Source: JBAZYK01 sp964582265 (lineage in GTDB: Bacteria; Patescibacteriota; Gracilibacteria; UBA1369). From it: a DNA stretch of 64,000 nt. Positions 15,792 to 24,524 of the stretch are shown piece by piece; within the stretch, counting starts at the first letter, position 1, and each line of letters starts with the position of its first letter. The stretch spans positions 1 through 64,000 of the forward strand of contig CAZOQT010000003.1 of assembly GCA_964582265.1 (NCBI GenBank). Reading direction: 5' to 3'. The notes beneath the pieces are model-generated. The model saw only the letters and a list, made by a program, of their open reading frames with translations. It searched no databases and was not told where the DNA came from. Position numbers and translations under genes: made by a program.

Positions 15792-17027
15792 TTACATGCG
15801 GTCTAAAACTGGCTTCAATTTATAATAGTATTTCATTCCCTCTTTACTTGCAGAAATTGAACTTAAATAATTTGGATCTCTTGGTAAGTATCTAAGCTGA
15901 AAGTGCATTGGATCTTTTCCTAAATAAGGTGGTTTGGAAGGGTTTCCAATTAAGCCCCAGTGTAAGCCTGATTCTACCAAAGCTGCCGCTACTTCATCTG
16001 GAATTGTACCGCGACCATGTCTACCAAAATTTTCTCCAGCATCAATATCTATAGCTAAACCCCAAGCATGAAAACTTGGTATTGTATCGCTTAATTTGCC
16101 ATTAAAAGACATCATGCAATTTTTACGCGTACCGCCTATTCCACCAGGTTGGTAATTCAAATGCATGCCTGCAATCTTTTCTTCTGCTGCTTTTAAGGCT
16201 GGCAATAATGCAGCATGGATGCCATTTTCTATGGTTCTGCCTAAAAATTTAATTGGGCCATGGGTAATTGGATCTTCCGTAATTAAAAATGGTGGGCCAA
16301 ATTTTTCTTTTTCACCAAAATCTCGAGCTAAATTATTTAGTACCACCGTGCTTTCAGTTTGATTGTGGTAGGCAGTAAGTGCGCTGATAATTTCATGTGT
16401 TTTATGATAAGACTCCTTTCCGCGCTCAAATGGATGTGTCAACAGCCCACTTTGATCACTCAAATCTGCTGTCTGCCTTGGTTCATCTTCGTTGACCTTA
16501 ATACCTTCTGAAACAGGGGCGCTTTTTGCTTTGGATTGACCAACTGATGGTATCTGATCTGATAGGGCTTTTTCATCCTTATCCAAGTCCCCTTCAGGAT
16601 TATAAAATTCATTAAATGCCGCGGCTGTCACATTCCCCAATTTTCCATCAACGCCATCTTCATTTGGACCAAATTTACCCAAATCCAGACCGGCATCTTT
16701 CAACTTTTGTTGGCAGAGTATAACCATGTCCGGCCCAAAAGCTTCAACATACTCAAAAAAGTCTATTGGCGGATTAAATTGATGTTCGTGGTCAAAAAAA
16801 ACTTCCTGCAAAGAATTTAAAAACACCTCTGGGGTGTATTTTTCCTTGCTGAATTCATACAGCATTTCTGTGCCCAAAGCCTCTAATGAATCTTTGCTTT
16901 CTTTTTTATCCAGCGCCGCATCAATTTTGCGGAGTGACTCATCAAGTTGTTGCGCGGCAGCAAAATCCAAACCCGATTTAGGAGCTTCTGTGCCGCTTTT
17001 TTCTGGTTTTTGTGGGCCGTCTGCCAT
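15792..17027 (-). CDS. M15-family (VanY-like) D,D-carboxypeptidase with a peptidoglycan-binding-like region
   Basis: This 411-residue protein has a C-terminal M15 metallopeptidase domain with SFHAWGLAIDID (about 317-328, the SxHxxGxAxD zinc motif) and DPMHFQLR (about 373), the last zinc ligand. An upstream segment, VILCQQKLKDAGLDLGK...VDGKLGNVTAAAFNEF (about 95-135), resembles PG-binding type 1. Such enzymes trim D-Ala from peptidoglycan stems. There is no signal peptide: the N-terminus MADGPQKPEKSG is hydrophilic, which is odd for a wall enzyme. A 48-residue gene sits one base upstream. Confidence 0.85.
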   Translation of the reverse strand: MADGPQKPEKSGTEAPKSGLDFAAAQQLDESLRKIDAALDKKESKDSLEALGTEMLYEFSKEKYTPEVFLNSLQEVFFDHEHQFNPPIDFFEYVEAFGPDMVILCQQKLKDAGLDLGKFGPNEDGVDGKLGNVTAAAFNEFYNPEGDLDKDEKALSDQIPSVGQSKAKSAPVSEGIKVNEDEPRQTADLSDQSGLLTHPFERGKESYHKTHEIISALTAYHNQTESTVVLNNLARDFGEKEKFGPPFLITEDPITHGPIKFLGRTIENGIHAALLPALKAAEEKIAGMHLNYQPGGIGGTRKNCMMSFNGKLSDTIPSFHAWGLAIDIDAGENFGRHGRGTIPDEVAAALVESGLHWGLIGNPSKPPYLGKDPMHFQLRYLPRDPNYLSSISASKEGMKYYYKLKPVLDRM

Positions 17028-17028
17028 T

Positions 17029-17175
17029 TTATTTTTGTTTTGGTGCTAAAATATTTTTAAAATCCTTGTTTGCATCTGCTATAATCAGCTTTCTTTTGAT
17101 TTTCTTAAAAATTTCCACGCCGCAAACTTCCAAAATTTGGTGATTATTCAATTTTTTAGGTTTTTGATCGGGCAT
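17029..17175 (-). CDS. small hypothetical protein upstream of the M15 peptidase
   Basis: A 48-residue frame runs from ATG 17175 to TAA 17029 (MPDQKPKKLNNHQILEVCG...APKQK). The stop lies one base before the ATG of the M15 peptidase gene, a spacing typical of coupled genes. It is basic, has one Cys and no membrane segment. No family is recognised. It may be a leader peptide or a small partner, and it could also be spurious. Confidence 0.45.
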   Translation of the reverse strand: MPDQKPKKLNNHQILEVCGVEIFKKIKRKLIIADANKDFKNILAPKQK

Positions 17176-17292
17176 ATTTATTTAGGCCATAAAGTCAAAT
17201 TATTATAGCATAATTCAGGTCTTTTTTCGAGCAAAATCATTCATTTTCCAGCTTTTAGGGGTTACAATGCTAGAGTTAAATAAATTTTTCAG

Positions 17293-17826
17293 ATGAATAC
17301 ACCAAATACTCCAAATTTTGTTGAGCTACCAGCCGGGTATAATCGTACCAAAATTAAACTTAAAAACGAAGGAATCCGCTTTGTAATTGTTTTGGCTTCA
17401 TCACTGCTTATTTCCTTTGCTGTAGCCACTTTTAGCCAAACTAAATTCAGAGACTTTGCTTTTTTTCAGCTAACCTCAAATCCGCAGCAGACGCAAGAAA
17501 ATGAATCACAAACTCAGCAGAATCCATTAGAAGAATTTTGGAGCAAAACCAAAAATTACGCTCAGGAAAAGATCGGAGCAGTGGCACAACAGTCCGACTT
17601 TTATCAAAAAATTAAGGAAGAAAATAATAAATTTTTTAAAGTTGCCGATGAAACCGCCTTTTGGGGGCCATTTTTCACCACCTTCTTTTTGGCGATGATT
17701 TTACTTTATAAATTAAGCCATCTAGTTTATTTTGACCCAATCGACCGAGAAGAAAAGAAACGCCTGGCAAAAGCCATAAATCAGCTTGAAAAACGGGTTC
17801 AGGATTTGGAAAGCATGAAATTATAA
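17293..17826 (+). CDS. hypothetical membrane protein with two helices
   Basis: This 177-residue protein has a hydrophobic helix at about 29-48 (FVIVLASSLLISFAVATF). A Gln/Glu-rich predicted extracytoplasmic loop follows, then a second helix at about 123-140 (FFTTFFLAMILLYKLSHLVYF) and a charged C-terminal coiled coil (EEKKRLAKAINQLEKRVQDLE). It has no recognisable catalytic motif. It is followed 61 bases later by another two-helix protein with a similar plan (17888), which suggests a functional pair. Confidence 0.7.
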   Translation: MNTPNTPNFVELPAGYNRTKIKLKNEGIRFVIVLASSLLISFAVATFSQTKFRDFAFFQLTSNPQQTQENESQTQQNPLEEFWSKTKNYAQEKIGAVAQQSDFYQKIKEENNKFFKVADETAFWGPFFTTFFLAMILLYKLSHLVYFDPIDREEKKRLAKAINQLEKRVQDLESMKL

Positions 17827-17836
17827 AGCAGGTACC

Positions 17837-17865
17837 TTGTGGGTAGGATAAATTTGTGTTATAAT
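17837..17865 (+). promoter_or_regulatory. promoter for the gene at 17888
   Basis: A -35 TTGTGG (17837-17842), a 17-base spacer and a perfect -10 TATAAT (17860-17865) stand 22 bases before the ATG. Confidence 0.65.
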
Positions 17866-17887
17866 AAAACAAATTTAATTTTTTGCA

Positions 17888-18712
17888 ATGCCTGCTAGAA
17901 AAAATCCTGCACAACCAGAAGGTGATCAAGAAGGTGATCAAGAACAACCTTTGGCAAACGAGCTGAAAGCAAAAAGACCTCAAACCACAGCAGAATTGGG
18001 TAGATTTGGCAGAATTATTGCAAAAACAAGACGGAGTATTGGTGTTGGCTTATTGGCTGCTATGGGCGGTGTTGGTGCTTATGAAGGTGTTCATAGTTAT
18101 TTGGATATGTCTTCGCTTGCTCCCACTGAAAAAAGTAATGGTTTTGTTGATAAACTGAAGGAATATGGAAAAAAAGAGTTAAGAAATAGCGATATAGTTA
18201 AATCAGTTCATGAGAAAATTAGAAATGTTGCTTCTTGGGCTGCTGCCATTAATGCCTTTGCCCTACTATCAATCTTATTAAATGCGGGCGCTAATCTTTT
18301 ATTAGGAGATCCCGTAGAGAATGCCAAAAATAGAAAAATTCGCAGTAGAGAAAACGATGAAAAAGAGTTTTACGACCTGATTATTGAAGCTATTGGAGAA
18401 TTGGAGAAAAAAATTTCCATGATTCCAAATTCCCCAACCGATAACGAGAAAAGTGAATTACAGAATAGAATTAATGGCTTGAAAAATGAATTAACGCAAT
18501 TGAGAGACATGAATAACAAAAGAGTAGTAATTATCCTTAAAGCTCTTAAAAAAATAGAAAAACAAATTGAACAATCACCTGATCAGAATCGAGCAAGCGC
18601 AACCTTAGCAACAATGGAATCATCAGAATCAGACACAGAAGCCCAAGCCCAGGCTGAAGCAGATGCAGTCGCTGAAGCTCTAGCAGAAGAAATAGAAAGA
18701 GCACGCAAATAA
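17888..18712 (+). CDS. hypothetical membrane protein with a coiled-coil C-terminus
   Basis: This 274-residue protein has a basic N-terminus and a weakly hydrophobic helix at about 51-66 (GVGLLAAMGGVGAYEGV). A stronger helix follows at about 118-138 (WAAAINAFALLSILLNAGANLLLG). A long C-terminal coiled coil (about 150-235) ends in an Ala/Glu-rich tail. The plan parallels the preceding gene at 17293. No enzymatic motif is visible. It is convergent with guaA, with 48 bases between the stops. A structural or scaffolding role at the membrane is inferred only from topology. Confidence 0.7.
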   Translation: MPARKNPAQPEGDQEGDQEQPLANELKAKRPQTTAELGRFGRIIAKTRRSIGVGLLAAMGGVGAYEGVHSYLDMSSLAPTEKSNGFVDKLKEYGKKELRNSDIVKSVHEKIRNVASWAAAINAFALLSILLNAGANLLLGDPVENAKNRKIRSRENDEKEFYDLIIEAIGELEKKISMIPNSPTDNEKSELQNRINGLKNELTQLRDMNNKRVVIILKALKKIEKQIEQSPDQNRASATLATMESSESDTEAQAQAEADAVAEALAEEIERARK

Positions 18713-18760
18713 GCACATTTATTTGACTCAGTGCTAGCGCCAAAACGATCAAAGTCTCTT

Positions 18761-20575
18761 TTATTCCCACTCAATCGTACCGGGTGGCTTATTTGTAACG
18801 TCATAAAAGACCGCGGTAATTCCAGGAACTGTCATAATTTCTGCAGTCAACTTCTGCAATAAATCCAAATCCATCGCATAAAAATTTGCGGTCATGGCTT
18901 CTTCGGAACAAACCGGTCGCAAAACAATCGCTTCGCCTTTGGTTGCTGCTTCAGCCATCTTTGAATTAATGCTTACCGGAATAAGCACGGTAGGGAATTG
19001 CCAAATCTCCCTGTTTAAGCCATTTTTTTCCATAAAACCGCTCACCACCGCGTCCGCTTTTTGCAGTAGCGCGATCCTTTCTGGTGTTAAATAACTTGTT
19101 TGCACAGTTACACTATTAATTTTATCCGGACTTTGCATCCAGATTACGCGGTTTATTTCTTTGTGATTGTTTATTAGAGTTGTCGCCAGTTGCCCAAGAG
19201 TCTTAAAATCGCTTTTGCCCATTAAAACTAACGGGTGCCTGTAAGTTCTAAAATCTCCTTGTACTCCCACGCTTTGAATTGGCAAAACCTCGCAATTTAA
19301 GGAATATGGAGCGATTTCCTCCTTTAAAGTTTTTTCTAAAACTTCCTTATTTTCCACCGGCGCTTCTTCTTGAATACAAAGGCACCTTACCGCAAGGCCA
19401 GGGCCTGGAAATGGGTGTCTCCATACCAGTTTTTCCGGTAATCCCAGCTTAATTCCCACTTCACGCACTTCGTCTTTATAAAGTTGAGCCAGCGGCTCAA
19501 TAACCTTTCCTTCCTTCATCAATTTTTCAATTTGTTCAACACGATTGTGATGCGTTTTAATCTTGGCCGCGTATTTTGTGCCGCCTGTTTCAATGGTATC
19601 CGGATAAATAGTCCCCTGACCAAGAAGCCATTCTTCTGGGTTTAATTTAAGTTCTGTAACGACTTCCGCCTGCACTTTTACAAACAAATCACCAATTATT
19701 TTGCGCTTTGCTTCTGGATCGTAGCGGTCCTTTAACGCTTCGAAATATTTTTTGCTGGCATCACGCACGTGCAAATTGTGTAGTCCCAAAGCCGTTAAAG
19801 CTTCTTCTACTTCCTTGCGTTCATTTAGTCGCAAAAATCCTGTATCTACAAAAAGTCCAAACACGCGGTCAGGTCCCAGCGCCTTTTCCAGCAAAGCAAA
19901 AGCTACGGTTGAATCCACGCCTCCACTCACCATCATAAAGACTTTTTTATCGCCAACTTTCTTGCGAACCAAGTCCATTTCTGCCGCAATAAAATCATCA
20001 ATTTTCCACTCGCGCGCAACCCCACATATCTTTAAAAAGTTATCCAGCATTTTCATGCCCGAGGCCGTATGAGTCACTTCCAAATGAAACTGCGTGCCAT
20101 AAAAATTTTTTTCAAAATTGGCGATAGCCGCGTGTTCTCCAGGACTTTGGCCAATCACTTCATAACCTGGTGGTAGCTCTTTAACAGAATCACCATGGCT
20201 CATCCAAACAATTTCACTTGAATTTAAACCTTCAAAAATGCCTTTTGCTTTTAATACCTTCATTTCTGCCAGTCCATACTCACGCAAATCTGCTGGCTCC
20301 ACTTTGGCGCCTTGTACAAAAGCTAAAGTTTGATGACCATAGCAAATTCCAAGTAACGGAACACCCAAATCTAAAATTCTTGGATCGCATTTAACCGAAT
20401 CCTCATCATAAACACTTTGCGGGCCACCAGAAAGTATCACGCCCTTAAAATCACGTAATTTCTCAGCCGGAGTGTCACCTACAAAAATTTCGCTGTATAC
20501 ATTCAGTCTGCGTACGCGATTAGCGATCAGATGCGCATATTGCCCCCCAAAATCCAAAACCGCAATTTTATCCAT
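18761..20575 (-). CDS. guaA: GMP synthase (glutamine-hydrolysing), long form
   Basis: GuaA aminates XMP to GMP using ATP and glutamine. The N-terminal class I glutaminase has GICYGHQ (catalytic Cys, about residue 78) and GTQFHLEVTHT (catalytic His and Glu). The ATP pyrophosphatase domain carries the P-loop SGGVDSTVAF. The C-terminal dimerisation domain contains HPFPGPGLAVRCL and ends PPGTIEWE, the canonical terminus. At 604 residues it is about 80 longer than typical bacterial enzymes. The extra length lies in the C-terminal part (about 430-520), resembling the inserted type seen in some eukaryotic and other bacterial enzymes. There is no purine riboswitch upstream. Confidence 0.96.
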   Translation of the reverse strand: MDKIAVLDFGGQYAHLIANRVRRLNVYSEIFVGDTPAEKLRDFKGVILSGGPQSVYDEDSVKCDPRILDLGVPLLGICYGHQTLAFVQGAKVEPADLREYGLAEMKVLKAKGIFEGLNSSEIVWMSHGDSVKELPPGYEVIGQSPGEHAAIANFEKNFYGTQFHLEVTHTASGMKMLDNFLKICGVAREWKIDDFIAAEMDLVRKKVGDKKVFMMVSGGVDSTVAFALLEKALGPDRVFGLFVDTGFLRLNERKEVEEALTALGLHNLHVRDASKKYFEALKDRYDPEAKRKIIGDLFVKVQAEVVTELKLNPEEWLLGQGTIYPDTIETGGTKYAAKIKTHHNRVEQIEKLMKEGKVIEPLAQLYKDEVREVGIKLGLPEKLVWRHPFPGPGLAVRCLCIQEEAPVENKEVLEKTLKEEIAPYSLNCEVLPIQSVGVQGDFRTYRHPLVLMGKSDFKTLGQLATTLINNHKEINRVIWMQSPDKINSVTVQTSYLTPERIALLQKADAVVSGFMEKNGLNREIWQFPTVLIPVSINSKMAEAATKGEAIVLRPVCSEEAMTANFYAMDLDLLQKLTAEIMTVPGITAVFYDVTNKPPGTIEWE

Positions 20576-20650
20576 AACGGAGCCGAAGGCTTATAAAATA
20601 AGTAACCGCCGCCATCTTAACACAAAAAATTTAAGATAAAAAAATTAAAT

Positions 20651-22675
20651 TTAAACCGCCAATTTAAGTGCTTCTAAGGCTTTTTGTCGATCTTTATTAT
20701 TAATAATGACCGTCACATCGTTATCCGGATTTCCACAATCAAATTCAATATTCACACCATTAGCAGCCAAAATTCCAGTTACATCACGCAAAACGCCAAT
20801 CTGGTTGCGCATATTGTTACCAGCTAGGCTGATCATGGTCATGCTATCTTTCTTTTTAACATCAAAACCGTCAATTTCTGTTAATTCAAGAAAAAGTTCC
20901 GAAGCCTTTCTTCCGGCATCAACGCTAAAAGAAACAGATGTAGTAGAAGTTGTAATTGCGTCTACAGAAATACCTAGTTCATTTGCCAATTCAAAAATTT
21001 TGGAAGCCACACCCGGCTGATCAATCAAATCAAGGCTAGATACGGTAAACATGGATTGTTCTTTTTCAGAAATACCATTAATGCACGGTGGTAATTTCTT
21101 TGTTTTGTATTCATCCGGAACTCGATAGGAGCTTTGTGCCATGGATTTTTCTTTACTAGTTTCTTCATTCATTTCTTTTCCAAACAGTTCTGCATGTAAA
21201 ACTTTTGCCGCTTTTTCCGCATCATTTTTGGCAACAACTAAAGTAATATTTCTATCCGGATGACCACAGTCAAACTCAATATTAATGCCTTGTTTAGCCA
21301 AAATAGAAGTTACAAGGTGCAAAATTCCGACCTGATTAGCCATACCCATGCCAACCAGATTAATAAGCGTCATATCCTGCTCCGGCGTATCAACCCTTAA
21401 ATCTGTTTCGCCAGTCAGCTTAATAAAAAGATCTTCTGTTTTTGGGTGATTTGCAGGAATACTAAAAGAAATAGAGCTTCTAGAAGTTGTAATTGCGTCA
21501 ACCGAAATTCCAAGATCCGCGCAAAACTTAAATATGCGCATAGCCATACCTTTATCCTCCATCTTTTCACTGCTTACGGTGAACATGGTCTGATCTTTAA
21601 GCGCAATGTGGTTAATGCCTTTTTCAAGTGCATTTTCATTGTCCAGTACCAGCGTGCCGGCATCTTTAGGATTGTTTGTGTTTTTAATTCTTAGCGGCAC
21701 AGGATCTTTCCACAAAACACCCATCACGTTTCTGTTTACAGCTTTCATTCCGCCCGATTCGGCAAGTTCAGCTAATTGATGCAGGCCAATTTCTGAACGT
21801 GGAAATGCATTTGGAATTTTTCTGGGGTCAGCCGTAAAAATTCCAGATTGTTCTCGCCCCTGAATTTCTTTCCAGATCTGAAATTCTGGCTTGTGCCCGA
21901 TGCTTTTGACAGAGCGTGCAACCAGTGCGGCCGTGTCTTCTGTATAACCACGATCATACATATTTCTGATTCCTCCGGGTAAATAACCGGCATAACCTGT
22001 AAAAATTGGAATACTACCGCGCTCAAAACATGCTTGTAGTTTTTCCCTTATGCCATCAATTAAATTATTTTCAATTTGCGTGCGATTACTTATTTGATCA
22101 GCGCCTGAAAGGGCTTGGGGAGGGGATAAAATGTCATTTAGGTCAATTGCATCATACACTCTGCCAATTTTACTGCGCGCTGTAAAAGTTGTTGCTAGAA
22201 CTTCTGCGGAAAATCTTTCACCAATAGCAATTACTCTATCTTCAATAAAGGTTTCTTCACCTTTACCAAGATTTGGTGTTTGCAGGATAGGGAATATTTC
22301 TTGCGCTAGCAAAGCAAGTTTATTGCCTAATTCTTCTTTAATATTTTCCAAAATCTGCTTGTCCTCTTTGGAAAAATTTGCTTTTCCATTTTTTAAAAAC
22401 TCTTCAGCTTTTTTTAATGAGTAATCAATTCTAGGTTGAAAGTAGTCAAAAATTTTCTCATCAGTAAGGTCAGATTTTTTTGCATCTGTAATCAAATTTT
22501 TGGCAATCGCAATCAGCTTATCCGTTTCGTTACTAAACGCGGACACAACTGCAACCTGCTGGGCTTTATTAATATCATCTTCAGTCGGACTTGCATCATT
22601 TTCAATAATATCCAGCACCTGGTTGCCTTTATCTATAGAAGTTCCTCCAAATTTCTTAATGTGGAATTCACTCAT
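20651..22675 (-). CDS. aspartate kinase with four ACT domains
   Basis: This 674-residue protein phosphorylates aspartate, the first step toward lysine, threonine and methionine. It starts with the kinase motif KKFGGTS (residues 7-13) and has an amino-acid-kinase core to about 350, including TGYAGYLPGGI and the late kinase block TADPRKIPNA. Two tandem copies of an ACT pair follow. The first begins QTMFTVSSEKMEDKGMA (about 362), the second QSMFTVSSLDLIDQPGVA (about 535). Each pair ends in an INIEFDCG or VNIEFDCG segment. Ordinary aspartate kinases have one pair and about 400-450 residues. The duplication could tune allosteric control. Confidence 0.88.
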   Translation of the reverse strand: MSEFHIKKFGGTSIDKGNQVLDIIENDASPTEDDINKAQQVAVVSAFSNETDKLIAIAKNLITDAKKSDLTDEKIFDYFQPRIDYSLKKAEEFLKNGKANFSKEDKQILENIKEELGNKLALLAQEIFPILQTPNLGKGEETFIEDRVIAIGERFSAEVLATTFTARSKIGRVYDAIDLNDILSPPQALSGADQISNRTQIENNLIDGIREKLQACFERGSIPIFTGYAGYLPGGIRNMYDRGYTEDTAALVARSVKSIGHKPEFQIWKEIQGREQSGIFTADPRKIPNAFPRSEIGLHQLAELAESGGMKAVNRNVMGVLWKDPVPLRIKNTNNPKDAGTLVLDNENALEKGINHIALKDQTMFTVSSEKMEDKGMAMRIFKFCADLGISVDAITTSRSSISFSIPANHPKTEDLFIKLTGETDLRVDTPEQDMTLINLVGMGMANQVGILHLVTSILAKQGINIEFDCGHPDRNITLVVAKNDAEKAAKVLHAELFGKEMNEETSKEKSMAQSSYRVPDEYKTKKLPPCINGISEKEQSMFTVSSLDLIDQPGVASKIFELANELGISVDAITTSTTSVSFSVDAGRKASELFLELTEIDGFDVKKKDSMTMISLAGNNMRNQIGVLRDVTGILAANGVNIEFDCGNPDNDVTVIINNKDRQKALEALKLAV

Positions 22676-22749
22676 TTAAAAAAACGATTTCAAAAATATG
22701 AGCCACAAAATTAGCTAAAAAGGTCTGATTAGTCAATGAATTTAAAAAT

Positions 22750-24501
22750 TCATTTAATCCTCTGCACTGCCGTAATTATTTTTGGATTTGGTTCAACAAT
22801 ATTACCATGCCTGTCACTTATATTTTTCATGATCACCCTGTAACGTTCTTCGGGTTGACTGCTCATACCTCGCACAAAGAGCTTAACTCCTTTGCCACTA
22901 TGTTCAATGTGATCAATTTGAAGCTGATCCGTAATTTGCGAATTTATGATGTTTAAATCAGTAACTTCATAATTTAAAGGATCTTCACTTGTAGAATTGG
23001 AAACATTTTCGTTAAATAAAATGTCAATTTGTCCCAATTGACCAATACCCTGAAAAACAGGACGTGGCGGATTTTTATCTGGCAAAATTTGTAAATTCAG
23101 ATCCACATCACTAGAAATTTCCTGCTGAAAAACTCCCAAATTTTCTTTTTGCTTAAACTGATTACTTATTACAGAAAAACCCTGAGGTGCTTGCACAGTA
23201 ACAGTATAATAATCTTCACTGGTGCCGGATTGTTTTGGAATGTATAAATTATAATTTTTTTCAAATTTAGCAGGCAGCGAGTAGCGATAATGCAGCTCTG
23301 TTTCTTCTCCTGGTTTTAACCTTACGATATTGCCAAAAATATGGAAAATCCCCTGATCTTCTTCATGTATATCGTTTTTATAATCTTCAGAGATTGCCAA
23401 TAATTTTGCACCACGTGGAACAAAAGTTCGCACATATCCAGAATAAGTCCCAGAGATTGGAATATTTTCTACGCCATAATTATAAAAACGAATTCTTACG
23501 TCAGCAATCGCGTCAAATCCACCATCGCCATTTTCATTAAGGTTAACGCTGTAATTAATCTGTCTTTGTATGTAACGGTCAGTTTTAAGCCCAGCAAGAT
23601 TTGCTTCATTTATAGCCAAGAAATCACTCTTTATTGTGTCAGGCCAATTGCCTCCCCAATTTTGTTCTTTGACCATTTTTTCCAAGGTGGAATCCATAAA
23701 ATAAAGTTGGATTTCCTTGGTTGCCAAACTGTGAGCCACAGTGTCTGCAATTTTGCGTAATTTAAAAGGACTGGTCGCGATTTTTTTAATCAACGCATCC
23801 GCAAAAGGCTTCAAAATTGATTTTCTATTTTTTAGCTGCTCTATGTCGTGTGTATCTATATCATGGACCTCATCTTCCAGAGTTTCAAAAAGCGAAATTT
23901 GACTAAACATTTTTCCGTTTACCTCAATTGGTCCTGTCGCACCCAATAAATCTTCCAAAAAAGAGTAATTTACGGCAATAACCCCATCAATCCTTTGCTG
24001 TGGTTTTGTGATGTGGAGCATACGCACAAGCTCTAAGGCGGTAGATGGAAAATCCGGATTAAAATTGGCGTCGCGGAAGGTATAACCTTTATACCATTCA
24101 TCTTCCAGCATTTTACGCATTGGATATGGAGGCTCAATATAAGCATGCTTATCAATATCGCCATAAACATCGGACACATCCAGTTTTGTTAACATTCCAT
24201 TTTTAAAATGGGCGATTCCATAAGCTGCAATAAAACCTCCGGCAGGCCTAATTTCATGATTATTTTGAAAGACAAAAAGATAATCGCGGCTACCAAAAGG
24301 AAGTCCTGTTAATTCCGGTAAGTAAGGCAAAAATATACGCAAACTACCCAGAACAGAAAAAATAAACAGAATCAAAAAAAGCAAAAACGCTAAAAGGCCC
24401 CAAAGAAAGTAATGCCTACGTTTTTTGTTTTGCGTCGAAATATCAGCTTTTTTCCTAAAAAAAGAGGTAACGCCAATTTTTAATTTATCCAAAAATTTCA
24501 T
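22750..24501 (-). CDS. DUF4012 domain membrane protein
   Basis: This 583-residue protein is read from ATG 24501. An upstream TTG at 24507 is less likely. One membrane helix (about 30-55, YFLWGLLAFLLFLILFIFSV) is followed by the DUF4012 signature FVFQNNHEIRPAGGFIAAYG (about 76-95). The large extracytoplasmic part ends in a beta-rich region with an Ig-like feel (about 470-583). DUF4012 proteins are widespread in CPR and actinobacteria, with no proven function. lysS lies 24 bases upstream in the same direction. Confidence 0.88.
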   Translation of the reverse strand: MKFLDKLKIGVTSFFRKKADISTQNKKRRHYFLWGLLAFLLFLILFIFSVLGSLRIFLPYLPELTGLPFGSRDYLFVFQNNHEIRPAGGFIAAYGIAHFKNGMLTKLDVSDVYGDIDKHAYIEPPYPMRKMLEDEWYKGYTFRDANFNPDFPSTALELVRMLHITKPQQRIDGVIAVNYSFLEDLLGATGPIEVNGKMFSQISLFETLEDEVHDIDTHDIEQLKNRKSILKPFADALIKKIATSPFKLRKIADTVAHSLATKEIQLYFMDSTLEKMVKEQNWGGNWPDTIKSDFLAINEANLAGLKTDRYIQRQINYSVNLNENGDGGFDAIADVRIRFYNYGVENIPISGTYSGYVRTFVPRGAKLLAISEDYKNDIHEEDQGIFHIFGNIVRLKPGEETELHYRYSLPAKFEKNYNLYIPKQSGTSEDYYTVTVQAPQGFSVISNQFKQKENLGVFQQEISSDVDLNLQILPDKNPPRPVFQGIGQLGQIDILFNENVSNSTSEDPLNYEVTDLNIINSQITDQLQIDHIEHSGKGVKLFVRGMSSQPEERYRVIMKNISDRHGNIVEPNPKIITAVQRIK

Positions 24502-24524
24502 ACTCAATTACTAATTGCTAATTA

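Noticed and set aside
20576..20650. Purine riboswitch before guaA
   Set aside because: The 75-base space is too short, and no aptamer-like pairing is seen.
20706..22714. Several open frames on the plus strand opposite the aspartate kinase gene
   Set aside because: They are shadows of a long, well-conserved gene and lack protein-like composition.
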